Source: Desulfobacterales bacterium (lineage in GTDB: Bacteria; Desulfobacterota; Desulfobacteria; Desulfobacterales; JAFDDL01). From it: a stretch of 64,000 nucleotides of DNA. Each line of letters opens with the position of its first letter. Position 1 is the first letter of the stretch. Below are positions 27,634-39,488 of the stretch, in pieces. The stretch covers positions 124,001 to 188,000 of the forward strand of contig JAVEYW010000002.1 in the NCBI GenBank assembly GCA_034003325.1. Reading direction: 5' to 3'. Position numbers and translations under genes: made by a program. A model generated the notes under the pieces. That model had not been told where the DNA came from. It was given only the letters and a program-made list of their open reading frames with translations, and did no database searches.

Positions 27634-27663
27634 TTGAAAACGTCCTTGAATGCGTGCTATAAA
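27634..27663 (+). promoter_or_regulatory. Predicted promoter of the RSH gene
   Basis: TTGAAA (27634-27639) and TATAAA (27658-27663) are 18 bp apart, 38 bp upstream of the RSH start codon. Confidence 0.5.
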
Positions 27664-27700
27664 AAAGGTTCTCTTAACCATCCTGGCAACATAAAGACCT

Positions 27701-29887
27701 ATGGAATCCAAACCACTGAGGAAATCAAAAAAAAATCATTTGGAATTGCCGTTAGAACATTATAGCGGCATTTTGTCCCGGTATTTCCCTGAAAAAGGGG
27801 AAGAAGAAAATAAAATTCTCTTCGAAGCTCTCGCCTATGCCTACAAACACCATGCCGGTTATTTTAGAAAATCCGGAGAGCCCTATCTGAATCATCCGGT
27901 TGCCGTTGCTGAAAGCCTGATTCGAGATTTAAGTATCAAAGATCCGTTATTGATATCTGCCGCCCTGCTGCACGATGTCGTGGAAGATGTGGCCTCCGTC
28001 ACCATCAGAGATATTGAATCCATTTTCGGCACCACTGTGGCCAACTTGGTAGATGGGTGTACCAAGCTGCAATTGCAACAAAAAGACCGTGCCGTACAAA
28101 GCGATCTGACGCATAGTAAAATTTTTCTCAGTGCCAGCCGTCAACTCGGCGTACTTCTTATCAAATTGGCCGACCGGTTGCATAATATGCAAACCCTTTC
28201 AAGTCTTCCGGAATCCAAACGAAGACGGATTGCGCTTGAAACCCTTCGGGTCTATGCGCCCATTGCTGCAAAACTGAATCTTTACGCCATCAAGCGAAAT
28301 TTATATAATTTGGCATTATCTTATCTTTTTCCAAGAAAAAGCAAAAAAATACATAATATCACCAAAGAGCTTTTTCTTTCCGAAGAAGTAAAAAACATTC
28401 ATGAAACATTGTGCCATATTCTCTCTTTATCTCCGCATGAATATTCACTTCGTCCGCGCACCAAGGGTCTATGCAGTTTTTATTCCCATCTAAGACAGAC
28501 CATCGATATTAATAACGCTGAAAACATGGTGGATTTCACTATTGTTCTGCACACGGATGATCCCATTGCATGCTACGTTATTCTGGGTGAAATTAATCGG
28601 CATTTAAAACCGATTCCAAAATCGATTCGAGATTATATCGCCAACCAAAAACCCAATGGTTATCAAAGTTTGCATGTCAGAATCAACCAGGGTGGTCGAG
28701 ATTATTTGATTAAAATTCGAACACGTGAAATGGATCTGCTGTCCAACTCCGGATTACGTTACCAGTGGAATGCCATTCACTTACAAGAATCCTACTGGGG
28801 GGAAATCAGCGATCTGTTGCGAAATATAGGCGAATACGGCGGCGCCAGCTCCCAGCGGAAAAATTTAATTCAGATGGCCTATTCCGCTGAAGTTTTCGTA
28901 TATACGCCCAAAGGAGATATCCATTATTTACCCCGTGGAAGCATTGTGCTTGATTTTGCCTATAAAATTCACTCGGACCTGGGAGATTATTGCGATGGCG
29001 CGGAAATCTCCGGTCGCCGCGTCAGCCCCACCACGCGACTTAACGACGGGGATACGGTTAAAATAATCCAATCCGAAGAGCTTCTTGATGTCGACTCGGA
29101 TTTAGAAAAACTGTGCATGACACCAAAAGCACGAAGCGCGGTCAATAAGCTTCTGCAAAAACGGCGGCAGTCCGCAGCTAAAAAAATCGGGAGGGAAATT
29201 CTGTTTCAGGAGATAATTCGCCATGGGCTTTCGCCGGAACTTCTAAAAGAAGAAACCATGTCCCTTATCCTGAATATTCATCATATCAAAGATTTTTCAC
29301 AAATGTACGTTCGCATCGGCCAGGATATTCTGTCGAGCAAGTTGATCCTTTATTATTTTGATCAATTCTCGGATATAAAACCCGAATTCCGCAGCCGGAA
29401 AGAGGCGACTGAAACCCGAAATACATTAATTGTATCAGACATTGAAAAAGCGGTGCATAAATTTTCTAAATGCTGCAAGCCGTTTCCGGGCCAATCCGGT
29501 GTGGTGGCGTCACTGAGTGAGCGGGGGGTGGCCTTTCATTTGGAATCGTGCAGAAATCTAATGGACGCCAACAGCTCGGGCTCTCAGCAGATTCTGAATG
29601 TTACCTGGGATCTGGAAACGAAATGGCCGTTTCCGATGGTATTCAACCTTCGCGCCAAGGGGATTTCCCTTCAGGAATTTATCCGGCTCATCTCACCAAT
29701 CACCTTTCAATTTCAACTTCATAGACTTGAGAAGGGTCCGGCCAGAAGAACAGGACCTTCCGTCTTTGTTACTATCTCCATTCAAAGCTTTAAAGAGGCT
29801 GTCTCTTTTTTTCAATGTTTCGCACCAGGATCGGTCTCTGTACGTTCCTTTAGCCGAAAGGATCAAACAGAAAGCTTTTCCGCCTGA
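27701..29887 (+). CDS. RelA/SpoT-homologue (p)ppGpp enzyme, synthetase site degraded
   Basis: The 728-aa protein has the long RSH layout: HD hydrolase (~40-200), synthetase domain (~240-370), TGS domain (EVFVYTPKGDIHYLPRGSIVLDFAYKIHSDLG, ~404-435) and a C-terminal region. The hydrolase looks intact (YLNHPVAVAE, ALLHDVVEDV, KLADRLHNMQTL). The synthetase does not: the usual GRFKDYI reads KSIRDYI, the E-[VF]-QIRT motif reads YLIKIRT so its catalytic Glu is missing, and D-L-I-A-I-R reads DFTIVLH. NGYQSLH is kept. I infer a mainly hydrolytic, SpoT-like enzyme, which would require a separate synthetase elsewhere. It has its own predicted promoter. Confidence 0.85.
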   Translation: MESKPLRKSKKNHLELPLEHYSGILSRYFPEKGEEENKILFEALAYAYKHHAGYFRKSGEPYLNHPVAVAESLIRDLSIKDPLLISAALLHDVVEDVASVTIRDIESIFGTTVANLVDGCTKLQLQQKDRAVQSDLTHSKIFLSASRQLGVLLIKLADRLHNMQTLSSLPESKRRRIALETLRVYAPIAAKLNLYAIKRNLYNLALSYLFPRKSKKIHNITKELFLSEEVKNIHETLCHILSLSPHEYSLRPRTKGLCSFYSHLRQTIDINNAENMVDFTIVLHTDDPIACYVILGEINRHLKPIPKSIRDYIANQKPNGYQSLHVRINQGGRDYLIKIRTREMDLLSNSGLRYQWNAIHLQESYWGEISDLLRNIGEYGGASSQRKNLIQMAYSAEVFVYTPKGDIHYLPRGSIVLDFAYKIHSDLGDYCDGAEISGRRVSPTTRLNDGDTVKIIQSEELLDVDSDLEKLCMTPKARSAVNKLLQKRRQSAAKKIGREILFQEIIRHGLSPELLKEETMSLILNIHHIKDFSQMYVRIGQDILSSKLILYYFDQFSDIKPEFRSRKEATETRNTLIVSDIEKAVHKFSKCCKPFPGQSGVVASLSERGVAFHLESCRNLMDANSSGSQQILNVTWDLETKWPFPMVFNLRAKGISLQEFIRLISPITFQFQLHRLEKGPARRTGPSVFVTISIQSFKEAVSFFQCFAPGSVSVRSFSRKDQTESFSA

Positions 29888-29973
29888 TTTTCAACGGTTA
29901 AATATAATCCATCATCGCCACCCCGTTTCTTCTTCGCACGGCGTCCAAAAGACCCACGGTTTCAGTCATCCTA

Positions 29974-31261
29974 TTATTGCCCCAATAAGTGCAGTCGCTC
30001 CTGATCGTTAAAGATTCGAATGCGTCCGAATTCACCGTCAAAACCCGGAATAATCGTTAACTTACGGCGCCGCATTCGATCAATGGCTTCCGCCAACAGC
30101 GGAATTCCCATACTGTCTATGTGTTCGATGGATAACCCGGTAAGAACATCGAATTCACAGCCGAGTTTTTCGGTTATATTTTTGTATTGCCGTGTTACTC
30201 TTTTCGTGTCGGGTCCGACCCCGTATATTTCTGAGAGGATATCGATTAGAGGGACTATCTTCACATACGGAATTGTCTTTGCCGGCGTTATGCCGTTCGG
30301 CCTGTCGGAAAGAGCTTCCACGCGATAGAGCACACCGAGGGTTAGCGGTTTTTCCACAAACGGAACATACGCCGTTAGTGGCATCCGTTTCCGACGGGTA
30401 ACAGGATATATTGCATTTTCGGTGACCATCGAGATGATATTTTCCCCCCTCCGGATAGAATTCAAATGTACCGAGAAACTGGTCCGGATCTCCTGAGGCG
30501 ATGGCTGAGCGAATACCCTCATAGGAAAGCGTCGTCTCAAGCAGATTGGCCTCACGTCCCAGTTTTTGGGGCGAATGCGCATCCGAATTAGACACCAACG
30601 TCAATCGGTCCAGTCCGGAAATCCGCCGGTTCATGGCCGGATCCGAGCTGAGGCCGGTTTCCACCGCAATAATATGCGGGGTCAACTCCTCAAAGCATTC
30701 CTCCATACTATCAAAACCGGATTTTGATCCGAAAAGGGAAAACCAGGGGGTCCAAATGTGTGCGGGAATGAAAAAAGAAGAATCTGAAATATCAAGCGAT
30801 AGCTCAAGAAGATGTTTGGCATCAAGGCCCAATATAGGCCTTCCGTCCGCCCTAACATTTCCGATCGCCCCCAACCGTGCATTAAACCGCTCGGCTGCCG
30901 CGAGATTTGGAAGAAAAACTAAATTGTGATTTTTTCGTGTCCGTCCGTTCTTTTTATATATATTGCTAATTTCACAGGAAAGAATAAATCTTACCGGTTT
31001 TCGGCAGGCGATCGGCACCTGGTTATCGGCCATTCTCGCGGCTGCCTCATTGAGTTTGAATAAACCGGGTTCAGCCGGCACAAGCTTTTCCTTTATTTCC
31101 AAAAACCACCCAGGGTGAGTGAAATCGCCGGTTCCCACCACGGTGATGCCTTTCAGTTGGGCGTAAATATAAAGATGTTCAAAATCAAGATTTCGAGCCG
31201 TTGCCATCGAAAATCGGGAATGAATATGCAAATCTGCGATGAATCTCATTCGATGAGACAC
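29974..31261 (-). pseudogene. Endonuclease Q-family PHP protein interrupted by a +1 frameshift
   Basis: Two overlapping frames together make one EndoQ-like protein of ~428 aa. The first frame (from GTG 31261) carries the PHP metal motifs MRFIADLHIHSRFS, GTGDFTHPGW, KNHNLVFLP, AVETGLSSDP and SNSDAHSP, then the start of a zinc ribbon (GKYHLDGHRKCN, CSVCGK). The second frame continues with PLTLGVLYRVEALSDRP and a helix-hairpin-helix-like C-terminus. The switch falls at an A5 run on the coding strand (30349-30353); one A fewer would restore the frame. It is either a real mutation, an assembly error, or recoding. EndoQ cleaves DNA 5' of deaminated bases. ATG 31249 is an alternative start. Confidence 0.75.
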
Positions 31262-31807
31262 CCATCCTTATTGGCAACGTTGGCGTATTCGCCTTCAGGC
31301 AGAAAACCTTTTATATGTGCAGGAACTATATTATCAACAGGTAATCCGATATGTCCCTTTGGTCTTTCGAGGGTTTAACAAATGTTTAAAACAAGTGAGT
31401 TATAAACGAAAATGAACACTTTGTCCTTTTCCAATGAATTCCCGTGAAATTTCAACATGCGTTTTAAACCCCTATCTGATAGCGATTATAATATAAATTC
31501 AAATAAATAATAAATTATAAACACTGTGAACACCCCTTATTATGATTAGTGTTCTTTATTAAAAAGAAACTAATATAACAACCATCAAAAAGGGAATGTC
31601 AATATCGCAGAGGTATCAATGATACTATTCAGCATTAAACTCATAAAAAACATATCATATTAGTTTGTTAAGTCCATTTTTCATCAAAATATTTTCGACA
31701 AAATTCCCTTGTGTTTACCTTTTTAAAAAGTTATATGTTCAGGCTAATAATTCATTTTTTTCAAGACCTTTCAGCATATCATAAAAAACGGGATATAAAG
31801 CCGGCCT
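31262..31807. other. AT-rich intergenic region upstream of rdgC-dnaN-gyrB; possible origin-like or regulatory zone
   Basis: This 546-bp interval has no gene and is markedly AT-rich, especially 31480-31580. It contains near-matches to DnaA boxes (TTATCAACA 31331-31339, TTATAAACG 31400-31408, TTATAAACA 31515-31523) and several copies of RAACAC in both orientations, including an inverted pair GAACAC-N15-GTGTTC (31528-31554). No perfect TTATCCACA was seen. It may hold an origin or just the promoter of the dnaN operon. Confidence 0.35.
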
Positions 31808-32422
31808 ATGGGGTTATTGTCATCAAGTGTTTCCATCACGCGCTATAGAGTGGACGGCCAACCGGCTGACCCGATCATCGAAGCCGTTGAGAGCGGATTA
31901 AAACAAAATACCATCTATGAGATCGATAATGAAGAAACCGACAAGGCGGTTGGATGGACCGCGTTTGATACGCCATACCGACCAATGTTTGAAGGATCGT
32001 CATTTATCATCGGACCTCACTTTGTTTTTTCATTGAGAATCGATAAAAAAAGTATTTCCGCCAAGATTGTCAATAAACACCATGCGATCGAGATGGCGAA
32101 AAAATTAGCAGAAAGTAGGCGGGAATATTTATCAAAGGAGGAAAAAAAGCTGATCAAGGATGCGGTGGTTCATGCACTGCACCGAAGAATTCCCGCCACG
32201 CCGAATCTCTATGATGTCCTATGGAAATATGAAGCGCGCGAGCTTTGGTTTTTTTCAAATCAGAAAGCGGCGAACGAGGCGTTGGAAAGCCTTTTTTCAA
32301 AATCCTTCAAACTGAACCTGATTCGTCTTTTTCCATATACCGCGGCCACGCTGACCGCCGGTCTTTCCGATTCTCAAGTCGACAGCCTATCGACGTTATC
32401 ACCAGTCGGGTTTACGGAGTAG
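31808..32422 (+). CDS. RdgC-like protein, N-terminal half
   Basis: This 204-aa protein resembles the N-terminal half of RdgC, a ring-shaped DNA-binding protein that limits RecA in E. coli. The shared features are the opening segment, GWTAFDTPYRPMF, and REYLSKEEKKLIKDAVVHALHRRIPATPNLYDVLW followed by a strand pair (ELWFFSNQKAANEALESLF). RdgC is normally one chain; here the second half follows as a separate gene after 4 bp in another frame. No strong SD is visible. Confidence 0.65.
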   Translation: MGLLSSSVSITRYRVDGQPADPIIEAVESGLKQNTIYEIDNEETDKAVGWTAFDTPYRPMFEGSSFIIGPHFVFSLRIDKKSISAKIVNKHHAIEMAKKLAESRREYLSKEEKKLIKDAVVHALHRRIPATPNLYDVLWKYEARELWFFSNQKAANEALESLFSKSFKLNLIRLFPYTAATLTAGLSDSQVDSLSTLSPVGFTE

Positions 32423-32426
32423 AGCC

Positions 32427-32957
32427 ATGCTGGATGTTGCCGTTGCATATAACCGATATAAATTTTTGGGATTTGAGTTTCTGACCTGGGTATGGTTTTG
32501 TATTGAAAATAACCCATCAGAGCTGATAACGCTTCAGAAAGACTTGGTTTCTATTAATATTGGCAATCACATGGTGTTGGAAAACAGGCAAAGCAATGCC
32601 ATGGAAACCATCAGCATCAAAGGAGACGATGCCGGTCTTGAAGAAGGTCGGCTGGCGCTGCAAAAAGGAGCGATGGTGACGGAAATCAATTTATTGCAGA
32701 AATCAGGCGACCAGCGATGGCAGTTTACGATAAAAGGGGAGAGTTTAAGCCTTTGTAATCTGAAAATACCGGAAACGGGTCCCGTGGAATCCCGGGAGGA
32801 TATAGAAGGGGTCGTACTTGAAAGATCCTATCTTTATGACAAAGCGGTGGATTTGGTAACCCTTCTTTTCAATGAGTTTATCAAACGCCGCATATCGGAC
32901 AAATGGCACCATCAAGAAATGCCGAAAATAAAAAAATGGATAACTGCGGAAGGATGA
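32427..32957 (+). CDS. RdgC-like protein, C-terminal half
   Basis: This 176-aa protein continues the RdgC pattern: FLGFEFLTWVWFCIENN, LEEGRLALQKGAMVTEINLL and WQFTIKGESLSLCNLKIPE resemble the C-terminal half of long RdgC proteins. It has its own SD (GGAG, 7 nt before ATG), which favours a genuine two-gene arrangement over a recent break. dnaN begins 3 bp after its stop, so it is in the replication operon. Confidence 0.6.
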   Translation: MLDVAVAYNRYKFLGFEFLTWVWFCIENNPSELITLQKDLVSINIGNHMVLENRQSNAMETISIKGDDAGLEEGRLALQKGAMVTEINLLQKSGDQRWQFTIKGESLSLCNLKIPETGPVESREDIEGVVLERSYLYDKAVDLVTLLFNEFIKRRISDKWHHQEMPKIKKWITAEG

Positions 32958-32960
32958 GAA

Positions 32961-36502
<3,542 letters not shown>

Positions 36503-36507
36503 GAACG

Positions 36508-37890
36508 CTAAAACGCAATACTGTTCGGCGTTCTCGGAAAAGGGATAACATCGCGAATGTTATTAATACCGGTGACGAGCATCATCAACCGCTCAAATCC
36601 AAGACCGAATCCGCTGTGTTCAACACTGCCAAACCGCCTGGAATCAAGGTACCACTCGTAATTTTGCTTTGATAAATGGGTCTCATCCATTCTGGCTTCC
36701 AATACGTCCAGGCGCTCTTCGCGTTGACTGCCACCGATGATCTCGCCGATCCCCGGAACCAGCACATCCATGGCGGCAACCGTTTGTCCGTCGTCATTGA
36801 CCCGCATATAAAACGGTTTGATGTGTTTGGGGTAATTATAAACAATTACTGGCCGTTTGAAATGCTGTTCGGTCAGATAGCGCTCATGTTCCGTCTGAAG
36901 ATCCGTTCCGAAGCGCACGGGGTAATCAAAAGAAAGATCTGATTTTTCGAGAATATGAATGGCTTCTTGGTACGGCAGCCGAATAAAATCATGTTCTATA
37001 ATATTCTTCAATGAGGACAGGAGCGTTTTATCGACAAACTCCGCGAACAGACCGATATCTTCCCGACAGGTATCCAGGGCAAAGGCAATTAGATATTTTA
37101 TCATTTCTTCGGCCAGATTCATATCCCCGGTTAAATCGCAAAAAGCCATCTCCGGCTCAATCATCCAAAATTCGGCCGCATGGCGCCGGGTGTTTGAGTT
37201 CTCAGCTCGAAACGTGGGCCCGAAGGTATAAACATCACCGAGAGCCAGGGCAAACATTTCGGCGTTCAACTGGCCCGAAACAGTCAAATTCGATTCGGTG
37301 CCGAAAAAATCTTTTGAATAATCCGTTCGCCCGTCTATTTTGGGAATGTTGTCCGTGTTAAGGGTGGTGACCTGAAACATTTCTCCGGCACCCTCGCAGT
37401 CCGACGCCGTAATGATGGGCGTGTGAAGGTAATGAAATCCCCGGTCTCTGAAAAAGCGATGAATAGCCCAGGAAAGATCGGCGCGAATGCGAAAGGTGGC
37501 GCCGTATTTGTTGGTTCTGGGTCTTAGATGCGCGATGCCGCGTAAAAATTCGTCGGAATGCCGTTTTTTTTGCAACGGATACGACTCCGAAGCCACACCC
37601 AGTATATCAATTCGATTCGCTGTTAATTCCCATTGTTGACCTTTTCCCTGAGAGGGCAACAGAGAGCCGGTGACCGATAAAGCAGACCCGACGGTAAGCG
37701 TTCGAACGTCCTCATAGTTGGGTAAGGTGGGCGGGGCGATGAGTTGTAAATTTTTCAGGCATGAACCGTCGTTTATTTCGATAAAAGAAAATGCTTTGGC
37801 ATCTCTTCGGGTTCGCATCCAGCCCTTTACCAAGATCTCATCCATGGGCGCTGTTGCGGTTAAGGCCTGTTTCACCCTTGTTCTTTTCAT
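36508..37890 (-). CDS. asnS: Asparaginyl-tRNA synthetase
   Basis: This class IIb synthetase charges tRNA-Asn. The 460-aa protein has an N-terminal OB-fold anticodon-binding domain (ILVKGWMRTRRDAKAFSFIEINDG, ~19-42), then the catalytic core: GFHYLHTPIITASDCEGAGEMF, FGTESNLTVSGQLNAE, FGPTFRAENSNTRRHAAEFWMIEPEMAF (motif 2), and GFGLGFERLMMLVTGINNIRD (motif 3). The core segments fit AsnRS better than AspRS. It lies 35 bp downstream of the HtrA gene on the same strand. Confidence 0.94.
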   Translation of the reverse strand: MKRTRVKQALTATAPMDEILVKGWMRTRRDAKAFSFIEINDGSCLKNLQLIAPPTLPNYEDVRTLTVGSALSVTGSLLPSQGKGQQWELTANRIDILGVASESYPLQKKRHSDEFLRGIAHLRPRTNKYGATFRIRADLSWAIHRFFRDRGFHYLHTPIITASDCEGAGEMFQVTTLNTDNIPKIDGRTDYSKDFFGTESNLTVSGQLNAEMFALALGDVYTFGPTFRAENSNTRRHAAEFWMIEPEMAFCDLTGDMNLAEEMIKYLIAFALDTCREDIGLFAEFVDKTLLSSLKNIIEHDFIRLPYQEAIHILEKSDLSFDYPVRFGTDLQTEHERYLTEQHFKRPVIVYNYPKHIKPFYMRVNDDGQTVAAMDVLVPGIGEIIGGSQREERLDVLEARMDETHLSKQNYEWYLDSRRFGSVEHSGFGLGFERLMMLVTGINNIRDVIPFPRTPNSIAF

Positions 37891-37925
37891 TTGATTTTTC
37901 TCCGGTCTAAGAAATACGGCATCCG

Positions 37926-39353
37926 CTATAGTTTGATGGTGATATGATACAGCGCGTCTTCGCGCTGAAGCAAAATAACCAAAGATGGTTTTAAATGATA
38001 TCGAGCAATCGCCTTTTTAAAGTCCTCAATCGAATGAATGGTGATATCATCTATTTTTCTGATGATGTCCCCCGGCCTTGCGCCGATATGCGCCAGATAA
38101 GAACGATTGGAAATCTCCGTAATCATAACGCCGTCCATGTTCCGGCGGGCAGACGATTTCCCGCCGGTTCGAGAGAGATTCTCGACCTTTATACCGAGCA
38201 GTTCATACGCATGGGCTAATGCTTCAGCCAAAGGAAACAGAGCGGCCCGGACTTGAACGCTTTTTATTTTGCCGTCTCGTATCAATTTTACCGGAATCTG
38301 ATCCCCCTCCCCATAGGCATGCAACGCCGATTGAAAGTCCCCGGAAGAAGACAGTTTCCTTTGTCCCAGGGCAATAAGGACATCCCCGACGTTAATCCCC
38401 GCGGAATCGGCTGGACCTTTTGACGCAACACTGCGGACCATGACACCCGACACCTCGGAGAGGTGCAGGTACTGGGCTATTTTTTCATCCACCGGCTGAA
38501 CCATCACACCAATCCAGGATTGAATCACTTCGCCGTGTTTAATTAAATCAAAAACGATTCGCCTGGCCCTGTTAATGGGTAGGGCAAATCCGATGCCTTG
38601 TGCCTTGGCATAAATCGCCGTGTTGATGCCGATCAGTGCGCCGTTGATGTTCAGCAGCGGGCCGCCGCTGTTGCCGGGGTTGATGGATGCGTCTGTTTGA
38701 ATAAAATTGTGAAATTCGCTGTTTTCTACGCGGAGGCTTCTATCAAGGGCACTGATCACACCCGTGGTGACCGTATTGGAAAAACCAAACGGGTTTCCGA
38801 TAGCGATGACGGTTTCTCCGATCATCAGATCGTCCGAATTCCCCATTTTAACATCCGGCAGCGGCGTATCGGATATAATTTTTAGAACCGCCAGATCCGA
38901 ATCCGAATCGGCGCCGACAATTTGGGCTTCAAACTCCCGCTCATCCTTAAGAATCACTTTAATGGCGCCAGTCTCTGCAATCACATGGGCATTGGTAAGT
39001 ACAAACCCGCGTTCGCCATCAATGATAACCCCCGACCCCAGGCTGGATCGTTGATATTTTTGTTCCATTTCCGGATCGAAAAAATCCTTGAAAAAGGAAT
39101 CGAAAAAGGGATTGGCGCGGTATCCCGAAAAAGGATTGGTGCGAGCCCGAACCTCGTATTCCGTACTGATGTTGACAACCGCGGGGCTTACCCGTTTAAC
39201 GGCGCGGACCACCGGCGTTTCCCGCGCATCTTCAACGGCACTTGCCCGTTGAGCGAATAGCGATAGTTGAAACAGAATCAAGAATAAAAGAATCCGTACG
39301 AAAACGCGGGTGTGCGGGACGCGGCATGATCGCGAGTTTTTTAACGGGGCCAT
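37926..39353 (-). CDS. Periplasmic serine protease, DegP/HtrA family
   Basis: This 475-aa protein has an N-terminal signal segment (RILLFLILFQLSLFAQRASA), so it is exported. The trypsin-like domain has the complete triad: His in LTNAHVI, Asp in DSDSDLAVL and Ser in INPGNSGGPLL. Two PDZ domains follow (~290-380 and ~390-470, each with a GVMV/GVMI start and a DSAGI / IGARPGD core). HtrA proteins degrade or refold damaged envelope proteins. It is divergent from the radical SAM gene and upstream of asnS. Confidence 0.93.
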   Translation of the reverse strand: MAPLKNSRSCRVPHTRVFVRILLFLILFQLSLFAQRASAVEDARETPVVRAVKRVSPAVVNISTEYEVRARTNPFSGYRANPFFDSFFKDFFDPEMEQKYQRSSLGSGVIIDGERGFVLTNAHVIAETGAIKVILKDEREFEAQIVGADSDSDLAVLKIISDTPLPDVKMGNSDDLMIGETVIAIGNPFGFSNTVTTGVISALDRSLRVENSEFHNFIQTDASINPGNSGGPLLNINGALIGINTAIYAKAQGIGFALPINRARRIVFDLIKHGEVIQSWIGVMVQPVDEKIAQYLHLSEVSGVMVRSVASKGPADSAGINVGDVLIALGQRKLSSSGDFQSALHAYGEGDQIPVKLIRDGKIKSVQVRAALFPLAEALAHAYELLGIKVENLSRTGGKSSARRNMDGVMITEISNRSYLAHIGARPGDIIRKIDDITIHSIEDFKKAIARYHLKPSLVILLQREDALYHITIKL

Positions 39354-39488
39354 TTTCTTTTCACCAGATTTAGGCTATGAATCGAACGTATTAATAAAAC
39401 CAAGTCGCGATACAGCGGGTGTCACATCCATTTTCGGACGGACATTCGCGTATCGTAATCGATACATACGGATGAAAAAGAATATATC

